Shown: positions 15,466-24,156 of the stretch, piece by piece | Layout: each line of letters starts with the position of its first letter | How positions within the stretch are numbered: the first letter of the stretch is position 1 | Assembly (NCBI RefSeq): GCF_963675815.1 | Contig: NZ_OY776574.1 | Coordinates: 2,040,001-2,104,000 of the forward strand | Direction of reading: 5' to 3' | From: an uncultured Desulfuromusa sp. | GTDB lineage: Bacteria; Desulfobacterota; Desulfuromonadia; Desulfuromonadales; Geopsychrobacteraceae | DNA length: 64,000 bases | The notes under the pieces: model-generated | The model's database searches: none | Told to the model about the DNA's origin: nothing | The model's input: the letters and a program-made list of their open reading frames with translations, nothing else | Program-made: the position numbers and the translations under genes

Positions 15466-18249
15466 ATGAAAAATAAAATCAGCTTTCTAAAATCAATCCG
15501 CCTGTGGGGAATTTTATTTCTCATTGCTCTGGCTGGAATTCTGATCATTATCGATGTGTCCAGAAGTTATCGTGATGTAAAACTGCAAACAGAACAGGTC
15601 CGTGTCGATTATTTGGAGCAACAGAGACAGTTGATTAAATGGGAGGTTGATCGTGTTGTCAAGTTGATCAACTTTGAGACGGAACACGTGATTCAAATAG
15701 AGCAGGATAGAATTAAAGAGCGAGTTTATGAGGCATATGCGATTGCTGAGAACTTATATGAGCAACACAAATCAAGCAAAGATAACGAAACAATTCGTAA
15801 GATAATTATAGATGCAATCCGGCCGATCCGTTTTGATCAGGGGCGAGGGTATTATTTTATGACGGGGCTGAACGGCGTTTCTCAGCTTATGACGGATTCT
15901 CCTGCAACTGAAGGAAAAAATATTCTGGATTTTCAGGATTCACGGGGGAAATTTGTTGTCCGGGATCTGGTCAACATTGCGACCCGTAACGGTGAAGGTT
16001 TTAGTCGTTATTATTGGAGAAAGCCTGATCAGCAGGAGGGTGATTTTTTAAAATACTCTTTTGTCAAAAAATTTGAGCCGTTGGACTGTTTTATTGGAAC
16101 CGGAGTTTATCTGGATGCAATTGAAGATTCAATGCAGAAGATTATTTCTAAATACGTTGATAATCACCGCTTTGGACCCAATCGACTGGGGTATGTTTTT
16201 ATTCTGGATTTATTGAATATCCAGGGAGGAGACAGGTTTGCCATCATGTATGCCAATCCGAATCGCCCTGACCTGGTAGGACAATACGTGTCCGATAAAT
16301 TGCCGGATGCCAAAGGGAAAGTGTTCCGTCAGGAGTTCTTGCGTGGACTGCGCGAACATGGTGAGTGCTATGTCGATTACTGGTATAAAAAATTCTCTAA
16401 CCTTAAACCCAGTCCCAAAACCAGTTTTTTTAAGCTGACCGAGGATGGTCGTTTTATCGTTGCTGCCGGGGTTTATCTGGATGATGTTGAAGAGAAAATC
16501 GTCACAATACAGACGACCTTAAATGATGAAATATGGTCCAATGTGCGACTTTATCTCTTTGCTGTAACAATGATTATTTTGTGCTTTGTTCTTCTGTGGA
16601 ATTGGCTGAGCCAGAGACTTAGAAATGATTTTCTCTTGTTTGCTGAGTTTTTTAACGGCGCAGCTGATTCCTCTGCAGCGATCAACCGGAAGCTGGTGAA
16701 ATTTGTCGAATTAGATCAACTGGCCGAATACGCCAATCAGATGCTTGATGATAAAGATGCGGCAGAAAAAGCGTTGGTGGCCGAGCGAGAACAATTGCTG
16801 GTGACATTATATTCGATTGTTGATGGCGTTATTACGACTGCTACCGATGGCCGCATCGAGTTGATGAATCATGTCGCTGAAAGTTTGACGGGCTGGAAAC
16901 AGTCTGATGCGACCGGCAAGCCGTTAAGTGAGGTTTTTTGTTTTAAGTCTGAGAGTCCGCTTTCAACTTCTGAGCAAAGAGCTTTATTGATTGCCAAAGA
17001 TGGTCAGGAATATCAGATTTTAGTCGGGAGCGCTCCCCTTCGTGGAGCAGAGGGAGTGGTTCGTGGACAAGTGATTGTTTTTCGTGATGAAACAGAACGA
17101 CTCAAAACAGAGGAGGAACTCTTTAAAGCCAGGAAACTGGAATCGGTAGGATTGCTGGCAGGCGGTATCGCTCATGATTTTAATAATATCCTGGCGGGAT
17201 TGTTTGGAAATATTGAGTTGGCAAAAAGAAAAATACCTGAAGGTCATGCCGCTTACTCATATTTACAGGTTGCGAATCAGGCTTTGGAAAGAGCAACGAA
17301 CCTGACGAAACAATTATTGACTTTTGCCAAGGGAGGCGAGCCGTTACTGGAAGCTGTCAGTGTTGAGCAGGTGATAGATGCTGTGGTGCAGTTCAATCTG
17401 AGTGGCAGCCAGGTGAAGGCGGAGTTTGTTTTTCCGGAAGATTTATGGCCAGTTAACGCCGACAAGGGGCAATTTGGGCAAATTTTTGCGAACCTTACGA
17501 TTAATGCCAAACACGCGATGCCAATGGGAGGAACGCTGCATATTTCGGCCGAGAATATTTCTTTGTCAGCGGACAAGCCTTCCAGAATGGTGCCCGGTGA
17601 TTATGTTAAATTGTTGGTACGGGATGAAGGTATAGGGATGACTGCTGAAGTTCTGGATAAAATATTTGATCCCTACTTCAGCACCAAACAAACAGGAAGC
17701 GGTCTTGGCTTGGCAACTGTACGGAGTATTGTCAAAAAACATAAGGGCAGCATTTTTGTCATTTCGGAGCCTGGAAGGGGAACAAGCTTTACCCTTTATC
17801 TCCCTGCAGAAAAAACGGACTGTAATAGCGTGATCAGCGCTGCAACACAGAACGTGGATTCGACAATCTCAGCAGGAAGGGTTCTGGTTGTTGATGATGA
17901 AGATATTATCCAAAAGGTTCTTGTGGACATGTTAATACTCAATGGTTACAGCGTCGATACCGCAGATGAAGGTCGAACAGGTAAGGACAAATACCTGGCA
18001 GCAAGACATAGTGGTCAGCCTTATGATCTGGTGATTATGGATCTGACAATTCCTGGGGGGATGGGTGGCAAAGAAGCTGCTGAGGAAATTCTCAAAGTTG
18101 ACCCTCATGCCCGGATTATTGCTTCCAGTGGTTATTCAACGGATCCAATCATGGCGAAGTATTGGGATTATGGGTTTAAGGGCCGGCTATTGAAGCCATT
18201 TCGGTTAGATGATTTAACCAATGAAATTTCCCGGATTCAGAATCAATAA
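15466..18249 (+). CDS. Hybrid sensor histidine kinase: Cache, PAS, kinase core, receiver
   Basis: This 927-residue inner-membrane kinase has a membrane helix at about 12-30 and a periplasmic Cache-type sensor to about 360. Two repeats are seen, with GRGYYFMTGLNG plus GTGVYLDAIED and LGYVFILDL plus AAGVYLDDVEE. A second helix lies near 364-387, a PAS domain near 440-545, then HisKA with His570 in GGIAHDFNNIL. The ATPase motifs are NLTINAKHAM, RDEGIGM and GSGLGLATV. The C-terminal receiver has VVDDED and the phospho-acceptor Asp859 in IMDLTIPGG. Because the receiver is terminal, phosphate probably flows to an unlinked phosphotransfer protein. The ATG at 15466 follows AAGAGGG. The ligand is unknown; small organic acids are common for Cache sensors. 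Confidence 0.9.
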   Translation: MKNKISFLKSIRLWGILFLIALAGILIIIDVSRSYRDVKLQTEQVRVDYLEQQRQLIKWEVDRVVKLINFETEHVIQIEQDRIKERVYEAYAIAENLYEQHKSSKDNETIRKIIIDAIRPIRFDQGRGYYFMTGLNGVSQLMTDSPATEGKNILDFQDSRGKFVVRDLVNIATRNGEGFSRYYWRKPDQQEGDFLKYSFVKKFEPLDCFIGTGVYLDAIEDSMQKIISKYVDNHRFGPNRLGYVFILDLLNIQGGDRFAIMYANPNRPDLVGQYVSDKLPDAKGKVFRQEFLRGLREHGECYVDYWYKKFSNLKPSPKTSFFKLTEDGRFIVAAGVYLDDVEEKIVTIQTTLNDEIWSNVRLYLFAVTMIILCFVLLWNWLSQRLRNDFLLFAEFFNGAADSSAAINRKLVKFVELDQLAEYANQMLDDKDAAEKALVAEREQLLVTLYSIVDGVITTATDGRIELMNHVAESLTGWKQSDATGKPLSEVFCFKSESPLSTSEQRALLIAKDGQEYQILVGSAPLRGAEGVVRGQVIVFRDETERLKTEEELFKARKLESVGLLAGGIAHDFNNILAGLFGNIELAKRKIPEGHAAYSYLQVANQALERATNLTKQLLTFAKGGEPLLEAVSVEQVIDAVVQFNLSGSQVKAEFVFPEDLWPVNADKGQFGQIFANLTINAKHAMPMGGTLHISAENISLSADKPSRMVPGDYVKLLVRDEGIGMTAEVLDKIFDPYFSTKQTGSGLGLATVRSIVKKHKGSIFVISEPGRGTSFTLYLPAEKTDCNSVISAATQNVDSTISAGRVLVVDDEDIIQKVLVDMLILNGYSVDTADEGRTGKDKYLAARHSGQPYDLVIMDLTIPGGMGGKEAAEEILKVDPHARIIASSGYSTDPIMAKYWDYGFKGRLLKPFRLDDLTNEISRIQNQ

Positions 18250-18265
18250 ACAGAAAGGATAGATT

Positions 18266-18700
18266 GTGAGCTCTTTACATGTTGTTTGTCCCCACTGTAC
18301 AGCTGTGAATCGCATCCCTGAGGAGCGTTTGACCGCTGGTCCTAAATGTGGGAAGTGTGGCCGGCTATTATTTGCCGGTAAGCCGATTGATCTGTCACAA
18401 GCGAACTTTCAGAAACATCTACAGAAAAATGAAATCCCTTTTCTGGTTGATTTCTGGGCCCCCTGGTGTGGGCCCTGCAAAATGATGGGACCGGCTTTCG
18501 CGGAGGCGGCAACCCAGCTGGAACCACGTTTGCGTCTGGGCAAGGTGAATACCGAGGTGGAACAGAACCTTGGGGCAGAACTGAACATTCGTTCAATCCC
18601 AACGATGGTTCTCTTCCTGAATGGTGTGGAAAAAGCGCGCCAATCAGGAGCAATGAACAGTGCTGGAATCATTCAGTGGGTTCAGGGTCACTTACGGTGA
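18266..18700 (+). CDS. trxC: Thioredoxin 2 (zinc-ribbon thioredoxin)
   Basis: This 144-residue protein begins with GTG. Cys8, Cys11, Cys28 and Cys31 (CPHC and CGKC) form the N-terminal zinc ribbon that marks thioredoxin 2. A standard thioredoxin fold follows with the active site WCGPC at 67-71 and the cis-proline loop RSIPTMVLF. It reduces cytoplasmic protein disulfides. It lies 16 bases after the kinase gene and may be co-transcribed, though no functional tie is evident. Confidence 0.93.
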   Translation: MSSLHVVCPHCTAVNRIPEERLTAGPKCGKCGRLLFAGKPIDLSQANFQKHLQKNEIPFLVDFWAPWCGPCKMMGPAFAEAATQLEPRLRLGKVNTEVEQNLGAELNIRSIPTMVLFLNGVEKARQSGAMNSAGIIQWVQGHLR

Positions 18701-18767
18701 AAAGTTTATTCCCGAATGGATAATAAGACTGAACAAGGTGGACAATACACATGGAAGAGGTGGTGTT

Positions 18768-19268
18768 ATGAAAATAAGGGGTATGCTCATAGGATTGTTG
18801 CTGCTATTGCCATTAGCAGCCGTAGCGGAAGAGGTGGATGTCAAAGTTGTCAGATACGGAGCCAATCTGTATGAAATTGTCGGGCATGACTGGTTTCTCA
18901 AAACAGAATACTGCTTCGAAGGTGCCGAGCAGGCTGATATCTTATTGAAACTGGATGAGAGCGGTAACCGGATGCAATTTAAAAAGAGTGGCAATAGCTG
19001 TGATATCCAATCGGTTTATGGTCTTAGTCAACTGCAGCCCGGAGAATACGAGTTTACCGTCAGCCGGGATGATGAAGGGTGGTATGGCATAGATGGGCAA
19101 GATTTTGCTTTTAAAACCACCGGTTGTTACAGTTTAGCTGAAAATGTTGCAGCAAAAATCACAATGTACGAAGAAGGTAAGGGACATCTGGTTCTTCTTT
19201 CAGAAGATGAAGAATGCCAGATTGAAGGGGTGTACGGTAAGGTTGAGTTGAAGATAGAGTCAGAGTAG
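18768..19268 (+). CDS. Secreted protein of unknown function
   Basis: I do not recognise this 166-residue protein. The ATG at 18768 is chosen because GAGG lies upstream and it starts a clear signal peptide (MKIRGMLIGLLLLLPLAAVA, cleavage after AVA-E). The mature part is small and acidic, with Cys in TEYCFEGAEQ, GNSCDIQ, TTGCYSL and EDEECQIEGVYGK. That even set of four could form two disulfides. The segments CDIQSVYGLSQLQPGEY and CQIEGVYGKVEL look like an internal repeat, suggesting two related halves. It is probably periplasmic. It follows trxC by 67 bases and ends before a bidirectional terminator. Confidence 0.75.
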   Translation: MKIRGMLIGLLLLLPLAAVAEEVDVKVVRYGANLYEIVGHDWFLKTEYCFEGAEQADILLKLDESGNRMQFKKSGNSCDIQSVYGLSQLQPGEYEFTVSRDDEGWYGIDGQDFAFKTTGCYSLAENVAAKITMYEEGKGHLVLLSEDEECQIEGVYGKVELKIESE

Positions 19269-19328
19269 ATATTCGCAGGATTTCATTGCCCTTGAGAAAA
19301 AATGTCCGTTTTCCCATCGGAAACTGTA

Positions 19329-19363
19329 TTTGTGCCCATCCGGAAACTCCGGATGGGCACAAA
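19329..19363. terminator. Bidirectional terminator between convergent genes
   Basis: TTTGTGCCCATCCGG and CCGGATGGGCACAAA form a perfect 15-bp stem with loop AAACT between the secreted-protein gene (plus) and the octaheme cytochrome gene (minus). The A/T-rich stem ends provide short T runs in both directions. Confidence 0.85.
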
Positions 19364-19374
19364 TTTGAAAAGAG

Positions 19375-20763
19375 TTATCTGGTTCGGGCGTATTTTGGAT
19401 TTTTGAGTGGATCGCCTTTATAGCCGAGCGCTTTCCAGTCGAGACGACCGTTATTGCCGTGACAGTCGAGACAACCGAGGGCTTCTTCCTTTGGTGTGAC
19501 CATATGGTTGATTCGCCAATACATCTTTGTCGGCGCAAATCCGTATTCGCCGCTGTACTCAAGGCCATTTGCCTTCATTCCGGCTCTGGTTGCCTTGTCC
19601 CAGTCGAAGGTCTTCCAGTAGGCCTCCTGATCACCTTTCCCACCAAAAACTTTCGGTGTAATCAGGTACTTGTTTTTAACATCATAGATCTGTTTTCCCG
19701 TATGTGATTTGAAAGGATAGATCTTGGCCTTCTTGTCTTTGCGGTTGCCCAGCGGATAACTCAGCAGTGTGGTCTCCTCGGGATTGATTTTATCGCCCAA
19801 CTGATAGGCGTCGGCGGAACCATTATACCAGGCATATTCGGGAACGATATTTTTGCCCCAGGTAAACGTTCCTTTTTTCTTGGCATAAGTTGGTTTGCCG
19901 TATTTATCATTTTCCCCTTTGATGTTTTGGCCGGACGTCGACCAGTCCCAGTCGATCTTGGTTGGAACTTCCTTGGCAAAGGTTGGAATATGACAGGTCT
20001 GACAGGCGACGGTATCGGTGTGCATGTCGAGAGCCCATTCACCGTGAACATCATCACCGTGGCAGCCTGTGCAACCGATGGGCTGTTCTCCTTTTGGGGA
20101 GACAACCATGGCATGACCGAGGATGTTGTGGTTCTGAGTCTCATGGCAGTCGGCGCAAGTAAAATTATTGCCGTCACTCGCCATGTGAACATCCAGGATT
20201 CTGTCCGGGAAATCCAGGCTTGAATCGAGATCACCATGTTTGACCGCGTCGCCGCCGCCGCCGAAGAAATGGCAGCTGCCGCAGGACTGGCGTGAACTTT
20301 TGCCGACGTTACGGGCGACAAAGGTCAGGTCGACTTCTTCGGCGGGCATTCCGGCTCCGGTCGGAATTTTCTTATAGGTTCCGGTGGTGTCATGACACAC
20401 CAGGCAATCAATATTGGCTGTGTTGTTGAAGTCGAAACTGTCATCTTCCCAACCGTAACCGATATGGCAACTGGTGCAGCGGGGTTCGTTGGAACGGACT
20501 GAGACACAGAAGTTGTTAACAGAATTGATTTTTCCACGTTTGACTTTCTTACCATTTATGGTTTGTTCGGCATCCCAGGTCCAGTGACTGGTTTTCATGA
20601 TATGACCGGCAACGTCCTCATGACATTCCAGACAAATTTTGGTCGCTTCCGGTCCACTATTGATTGGTCCTTCAATGAAAGCGTGGTCCTCTGCAACAGC
20701 AAACGATGCGCAAAGTAAAACGGCCGTGATGGCGATTACGGCTCTTATTCTTTCTGTTTTCAT
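19375..20763 (-). CDS. Octaheme c-type cytochrome, tetrathionate reductase (Otr) family
   Basis: This is a 462-residue periplasmic cytochrome with a signal peptide (cleavage near AVAEDH). Eight CxxCH haem sites are visible in order: CLECH, CTSCH, CLVCH, CGSCH, CADCH, CTGCH, CQTCH and CLDCH. The stretches around MKTSHWTW, NNFCVSV, SNEPRCTSCHIGYGW, CLVCHDTTGTYKK and FFGGGGDAVKHGDLDSSL match octaheme tetrathionate reductase-like proteins. Such enzymes reduce tetrathionate, and in vitro nitrite and hydroxylamine; the physiological substrate is often unknown. No cytochrome-maturation, quinol-oxidising or outer-membrane partner gene is adjacent. It stands alone behind its own upstream region, with the terminator at 19329-19363. 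Confidence 0.88.
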   Translation of the reverse strand: MKTERIRAVIAITAVLLCASFAVAEDHAFIEGPINSGPEATKICLECHEDVAGHIMKTSHWTWDAEQTINGKKVKRGKINSVNNFCVSVRSNEPRCTSCHIGYGWEDDSFDFNNTANIDCLVCHDTTGTYKKIPTGAGMPAEEVDLTFVARNVGKSSRQSCGSCHFFGGGGDAVKHGDLDSSLDFPDRILDVHMASDGNNFTCADCHETQNHNILGHAMVVSPKGEQPIGCTGCHGDDVHGEWALDMHTDTVACQTCHIPTFAKEVPTKIDWDWSTSGQNIKGENDKYGKPTYAKKKGTFTWGKNIVPEYAWYNGSADAYQLGDKINPEETTLLSYPLGNRKDKKAKIYPFKSHTGKQIYDVKNKYLITPKVFGGKGDQEAYWKTFDWDKATRAGMKANGLEYSGEYGFAPTKMYWRINHMVTPKEEALGCLDCHGNNGRLDWKALGYKGDPLKNPKYARTR

Positions 20764-21254
20764 CCTGTGTCCTCTCTTTGATTGGTTGATAAAGGGCAGT
20801 TGAACTGGTCAAGTGCCACGAGTGGTCGGTAGAAAATAATCAGTCAGCTGAAAATTGGATTGCTTGGTTCATGTTTAATAGAAACTACTGTGAAATGTGT
20901 GGATATTATATAAGTAAAATAGATAAGTCCAATTTGTATTATAAATACTGCTGTGGATGGTTATCCATAAAATAAATTGTGACTGTGAAGGTATACAGAT
21001 TAGAATGGCACTGGTTTAAGTGAGGATTCCGGAGACATGTCCGTGTTTCCTGTCTCTGGAACACGGATTGACAGTTCACAAGGTCGCGGGGTTGTCGCTC
21101 CCCAAACATGTTTATGGCATCATGCAAAGGTGTCTAAGCGAGAGGGATGATATCCTGTCCATGCAGCTCTTGTCCTATTGCGCCGGAGCGTCCCGTGCAG
21201 GAATAAATTGCCCGGTCCCCGCAGGACTGATGTCGATGAAGGAAAAGGAAGAGA
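20764..21254. other. 490-base spacer with hairpin and possible small ORF
   Basis: Between the divergent cytochrome and SpoU genes. The first 250 bases are AT-rich and should hold both promoters, but I cannot assign boxes with confidence. CCGTGTT (21041-21047) and AACACGG (21060-21066) form a 7-bp hairpin on the SpoU side. A GTG-started frame at 21020-21271 (83 codons, six Cys) overlaps the SpoU start by 17 bases. It has no clear ribosome site and no recognisable family, so I do not call it a gene. Confidence 0.4.
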
Positions 21255-21776
21255 ATGGCAAGTCGTTGTGATCGGAACCTTTTATTGCGTTATCGGAAAG
21301 AGCGGCAAAAAAATGTTCTGGCGAAACCGGGCCAAAACGCATTTGTGTTGATTCTGGACCAGTTGAAACCGGGCTTTAATGTTCCGAAAATTTTCCGCAG
21401 TGCCGAAGCCTTCGGTGCGGCAGCAGTTCACTTGGTCAACATCGGCCCATTTGACCCTGCACCCGCAAAAGGGTCGTTCCGCAAGGTTCCAGCCGTGTTC
21501 CATGAGACCTTTGCTTCCTGTCATCAGGTCTTACGGACAGAAGGCTATCAATTTTTTCTCCTGTCTCCAGATGCTGAAAAGAGCTTGTGTCAGATCCGGT
21601 TCCCGGAGAAGAGTGCTTTCATCCTTGGACATGAGGAATTTGGTTTCAGCTTTGATAGCGGGGAATATGATGATTTTGAAGCTCTGAGTATTCCCCAGTT
21701 TGGCTCAGTGCAAAGTTTGAATGTCAGTATCGCAACTTCCGTTGTTATGTACGAGTACATCCGTCAGCACACCTGA
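21255..21776 (+). CDS. SpoU-family RNA 2'-O-methyltransferase (TrmH-like)
   Basis: This 173-residue protein is a lone SPOUT methyltransferase domain without the usual N-terminal substrate-binding extension. Motif 1 is NVPKIFRSAEAFGAAAVHLV, motif 2 AFILGHEEFGF, motif 3 IPQFGSVQSLNVSIATSVVMYEY; these shape the knotted SAM-binding site. The fold is as in TrmL or TrmH, but motif 1 has NVPKIFRS where N(I/V)GAIART is common, so the RNA target cannot be named. AGGAAAAGGAAGAG precedes the ATG at 21255. It converges on the hemolysin III gene with 23 bases between. Confidence 0.85.
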   Translation: MASRCDRNLLLRYRKERQKNVLAKPGQNAFVLILDQLKPGFNVPKIFRSAEAFGAAAVHLVNIGPFDPAPAKGSFRKVPAVFHETFASCHQVLRTEGYQFFLLSPDAEKSLCQIRFPEKSAFILGHEEFGFSFDSGEYDDFEALSIPQFGSVQSLNVSIATSVVMYEYIRQHT

Positions 21777-21799
21777 TTTTAGCCGGATGGTTTCTGATC

Positions 21800-22453
21800 T
21801 CATCTGGGAATGACATACAGTAAAATGGCAAAAAAATGGAGACAGCTTCCTGCCATGACAAACAGGTGCCAGATAGCATGACTGTATGGCAGTTTTTTCC
21901 ACGCATAAAAAACCACGCCACCGGTATACATCAGTCCCCCGAGAACTAATAACTCCATCCCTCCTTTGTCGAGAACTGCAATCATTGGTTTGATGGCGAT
22001 AACAACAATCCAGCTCATTGCCAGGTACAGACCCAGAGAAATTCCCGGTCGTCTGCCAAAGGATGTGGCCTTCAGAATAATTCCCACCAGGGCGATTCCC
22101 CAGATGGATCCAAATAGCGACCAGCCCCAGGGTCCACGTAAATTGACCAGAGTGAACGGAGTGTAGGTTCCGGCAATCAACAGGTAAATTGCCGAATGGT
22201 CAATCTGACGGAGAATTCCTTTGATATTTGCCAGAGGAATACTGTGGTAGAGGGTTGATGCAACATAGAGAAGAATCATACTGGCACCAAAGATGCTGCA
22301 ACTGGTGATGTGCCAGGCATTGCCATGGAGGCTGGCAAAACCAACCAATACGGCCAACCCGACAATTGAAAGTAAAGCTCCAATGCCGTGAGTGACACTG
22401 TTTGCGATTTCTTCGCCAACGGTATAATGGGATGTTTCAGACCATTCAGCCAT
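21800..22453 (-). CDS. Hemolysin III family (PAQR/YqfA-like) membrane protein
   Basis: This 217-residue protein has seven predicted membrane helices. Family motifs are EIANSVTHGIGALLSIVGL at the start, SMILLYVASTLYHSI, ILRQIDHSAIYLLIAGTYTPF, and the final HAIWHLFVMAGSCLHFFAI. The conserved His and Asp of these motifs are proposed metal ligands in the CREST superfamily. The family is named after a Bacillus hemolysin, but a lytic function is not established for most members. A role in membrane homeostasis is suggested by relatives. Start ATG follows AGGAGCAAG. Confidence 0.9.
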   Translation of the reverse strand: MAEWSETSHYTVGEEIANSVTHGIGALLSIVGLAVLVGFASLHGNAWHITSCSIFGASMILLYVASTLYHSIPLANIKGILRQIDHSAIYLLIAGTYTPFTLVNLRGPWGWSLFGSIWGIALVGIILKATSFGRRPGISLGLYLAMSWIVVIAIKPMIAVLDKGGMELLVLGGLMYTGGVVFYAWKKLPYSHAIWHLFVMAGSCLHFFAILLYVIPR

Positions 22454-22626
22454 ATTTCTTGCTCCTGCAATATTTTATGCTTATTGTCATTGTCATGATG
22501 AAATCGATTATGCCATGAACGTAAAGGTAAAGGTTGGTGAGGGGGCTGGTTTTACGAAACTATTACCTGATTTTTGCCTGGAGGAGAGAAACAACGAAAG
22601 ATAACAAAAAAAGTTATATTTTATTG

Positions 22627-22655
22627 TTGACAATGTTTATGTATTTGGTTATAAA
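22627..22655 (+). promoter_or_regulatory. Strong sigma-70 promoter before a candidate small RNA
   Basis: TTGACA (22627-22632), exactly 17 bases, then TATAAA (22650-22655). It is among the best sigma-70 matches I found. No plus-strand gene begins until 22857, and a terminator intervenes. Confidence 0.7.
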
Positions 22656-22661
22656 TGAACC

Positions 22662-22772
22662 ATCAACGAATTGTTGTGGCAGGCGAGGAGTTGATAATTA
22701 AAAAAAATACCTTTCGAGAAACCTCTCAAAATGTTGTCCCGCGATCCCCCTCCTGGTCGCGGGGCTTTTTTT
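22662..22772 (+). ncRNA. Candidate small RNA (or leader RNA of the MFS gene)
   Basis: From the strong promoter, transcription would begin near 22662 and end at a perfect terminator, giving about 110 nt with no credible reading frame. The 5' part can pair ATCAAC (22660-22665) with GTTGAT (22691-22696). A short GAG/CTC hairpin follows, and then the terminator CCCGCGA / TCGCGGG with a 12-base loop TCCCCCTCCTGG and CTTTTTTTG. The C-rich loop is complementary to Shine-Dalgarno sequences. A second unit at 63377-63462 has nearly the same loop. Because the MFS gene starts 85 bases later, a terminator-type leader (riboswitch or attenuator) is the alternative. Confidence 0.5.
22738..22772 (+). terminator. 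Rho-independent terminator of the candidate small RNA
   Basis: CCCGCGA (22738-22744) pairs with TCGCGGG (22757-22763) around a C-rich loop and is followed by CTTTTTTTG. There is no plus-strand protein gene upstream for it to serve. Confidence 0.85.
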
Positions 22773-22856
22773 GTTCTATATCCATAATCCCTCCAGAGGT
22801 ATACTGATTATTTATGACTCATGTCCTTTGTTTCTGTTTTTGGATGAACTCTTTTT

Positions 22857-24080
22857 ATGGATGCAAAAAACCGTAATTATTACGCTTTTCTTTGGCATGC
22901 AACCTTTTATGCCCTAACGGCAACTTTTACCGAAATTAATACCGTGTTGCCTTCACTGGTTGTCAAAGTTGGAGGCGGAACGATTCAAATTGGTTTCTTG
23001 ACAGCGATTATGGTGGGCACACCGATTGCCGGTCAGCTGTTTTTTGCCAGTTACCTTCATCTGCAACCACGTAAGCGTGGTTTTCTGCTCCTGGGGGTCG
23101 GTTTGCGGATTTCGGCTCTTGCGAGTGTTGCTCTGGTGTTACTTGTTGCCGAATCTTTTACCTCCGCATCGTTAATTACGATAGTTTTTATCTTGATGTT
23201 TATTTTTTCTCTTTCCGGAACCTTTTCGGGAGTTTCTTATACCGACATTCTCGGAAAATCATTAGCAGTCGAACAACGCAATCGTTTTTTTGTCAGTCGG
23301 CAGATCTTAACAAGTGTGGCATTTTTGATCTCAGCCCCGGTTTCACGCTGGGTTTTGGGATATTCTTCTTATCCCTACAATTATGTTTATATGTTTGGAC
23401 TTGCAGCCGGATTGCTGTTTATCGCTTTTTGGGGATTCTGGGCAATAGATGAACCTGAAGTGCAACCATCGCGTGAAAGACATTCTTTTTTGCAGGTATT
23501 GCAGGCAATCCCCCGGCATTTACATGATAATCCGTCATTGCGGCGGTATATCTTTCTCATCAATCTGACTGGGTTTGGTTTGACATTGATGCCTTTTTAC
23601 GTTGCTTATGCCAGTCAGCACTATGGGTTAACGGGGGAGCAGATCGGCAATTATTTGATGGTACAGATTGCCGGCATGATTTTGTCGAATCTTGTCTGGG
23701 GCCAGTACGTTAAAAAATTCGGTTTTCGTGGCGTTGTGCAGGGGTGTATTGGTTGTGGAGCCCTGTTACCTCTCCTGGTTTTGGTTCTTTCGGGAATGCC
23801 ACTACCGGTTTTTTTGGCCGTGTTTTTTCTGATGGGGGTTGCTATCTCTGCCAGAAAAATTGCTTTTGAGGGCCTTCTTATTGAAATTACAACAAACACA
23901 AATCGTGCTCTGTATAAAGGAATCGTTGGTGCCACCAGCCTGACAACAGCACTATTTCCACTTGTCGCCGGAGGTTTGATTCTGTGGATCGGCTACTCTC
24001 CTGTTTTTTTGCTGGTTTCAATTCTCGTTGCAAGTGCCTGGTTTACAGTTGCCGGAATTATTCCTGAATCTGATGTTTAA
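22857..24080 (+). CDS. Major facilitator superfamily transporter
   Basis: This is a 407-residue membrane protein with about 12 hydrophobic segments in two sets of six. It has the MFS general layout but no motif that names a substrate. The first helix contains TATFTEINTVLPSLVVKVGG and a cytoplasmic loop reads LHLQPRKRGFLLLG. The start at 22857 has only GGATGAAC before it. It sits alone between the candidate small RNA and the gspA-like gene, so context gives no substrate. Its expression could depend on read-through of the terminator at 22738-22772. Confidence 0.8.
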   Translation: MDAKNRNYYAFLWHATFYALTATFTEINTVLPSLVVKVGGGTIQIGFLTAIMVGTPIAGQLFFASYLHLQPRKRGFLLLGVGLRISALASVALVLLVAESFTSASLITIVFILMFIFSLSGTFSGVSYTDILGKSLAVEQRNRFFVSRQILTSVAFLISAPVSRWVLGYSSYPYNYVYMFGLAAGLLFIAFWGFWAIDEPEVQPSRERHSFLQVLQAIPRHLHDNPSLRRYIFLINLTGFGLTLMPFYVAYASQHYGLTGEQIGNYLMVQIAGMILSNLVWGQYVKKFGFRGVVQGCIGCGALLPLLVLVLSGMPLPVFLAVFFLMGVAISARKIAFEGLLIEITTNTNRALYKGIVGATSLTTALFPLVAGGLILWIGYSPVFLLVSILVASAWFTVAGIIPESDV

Positions 24081-24156
24081 GCTGACCTGTTTCGTTGTTT
24101 GTGCTATATGGGCAAAGATATGAATCTAAAATCTTATCCAAAGACATACATCGCTT

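Noticed and set aside
19761..20321. 186-codon minus-strand frame in another phase of the cytochrome gene
   Set aside because: Overlaps the octaheme cytochrome whose eight haem motifs are intact; low-complexity product.
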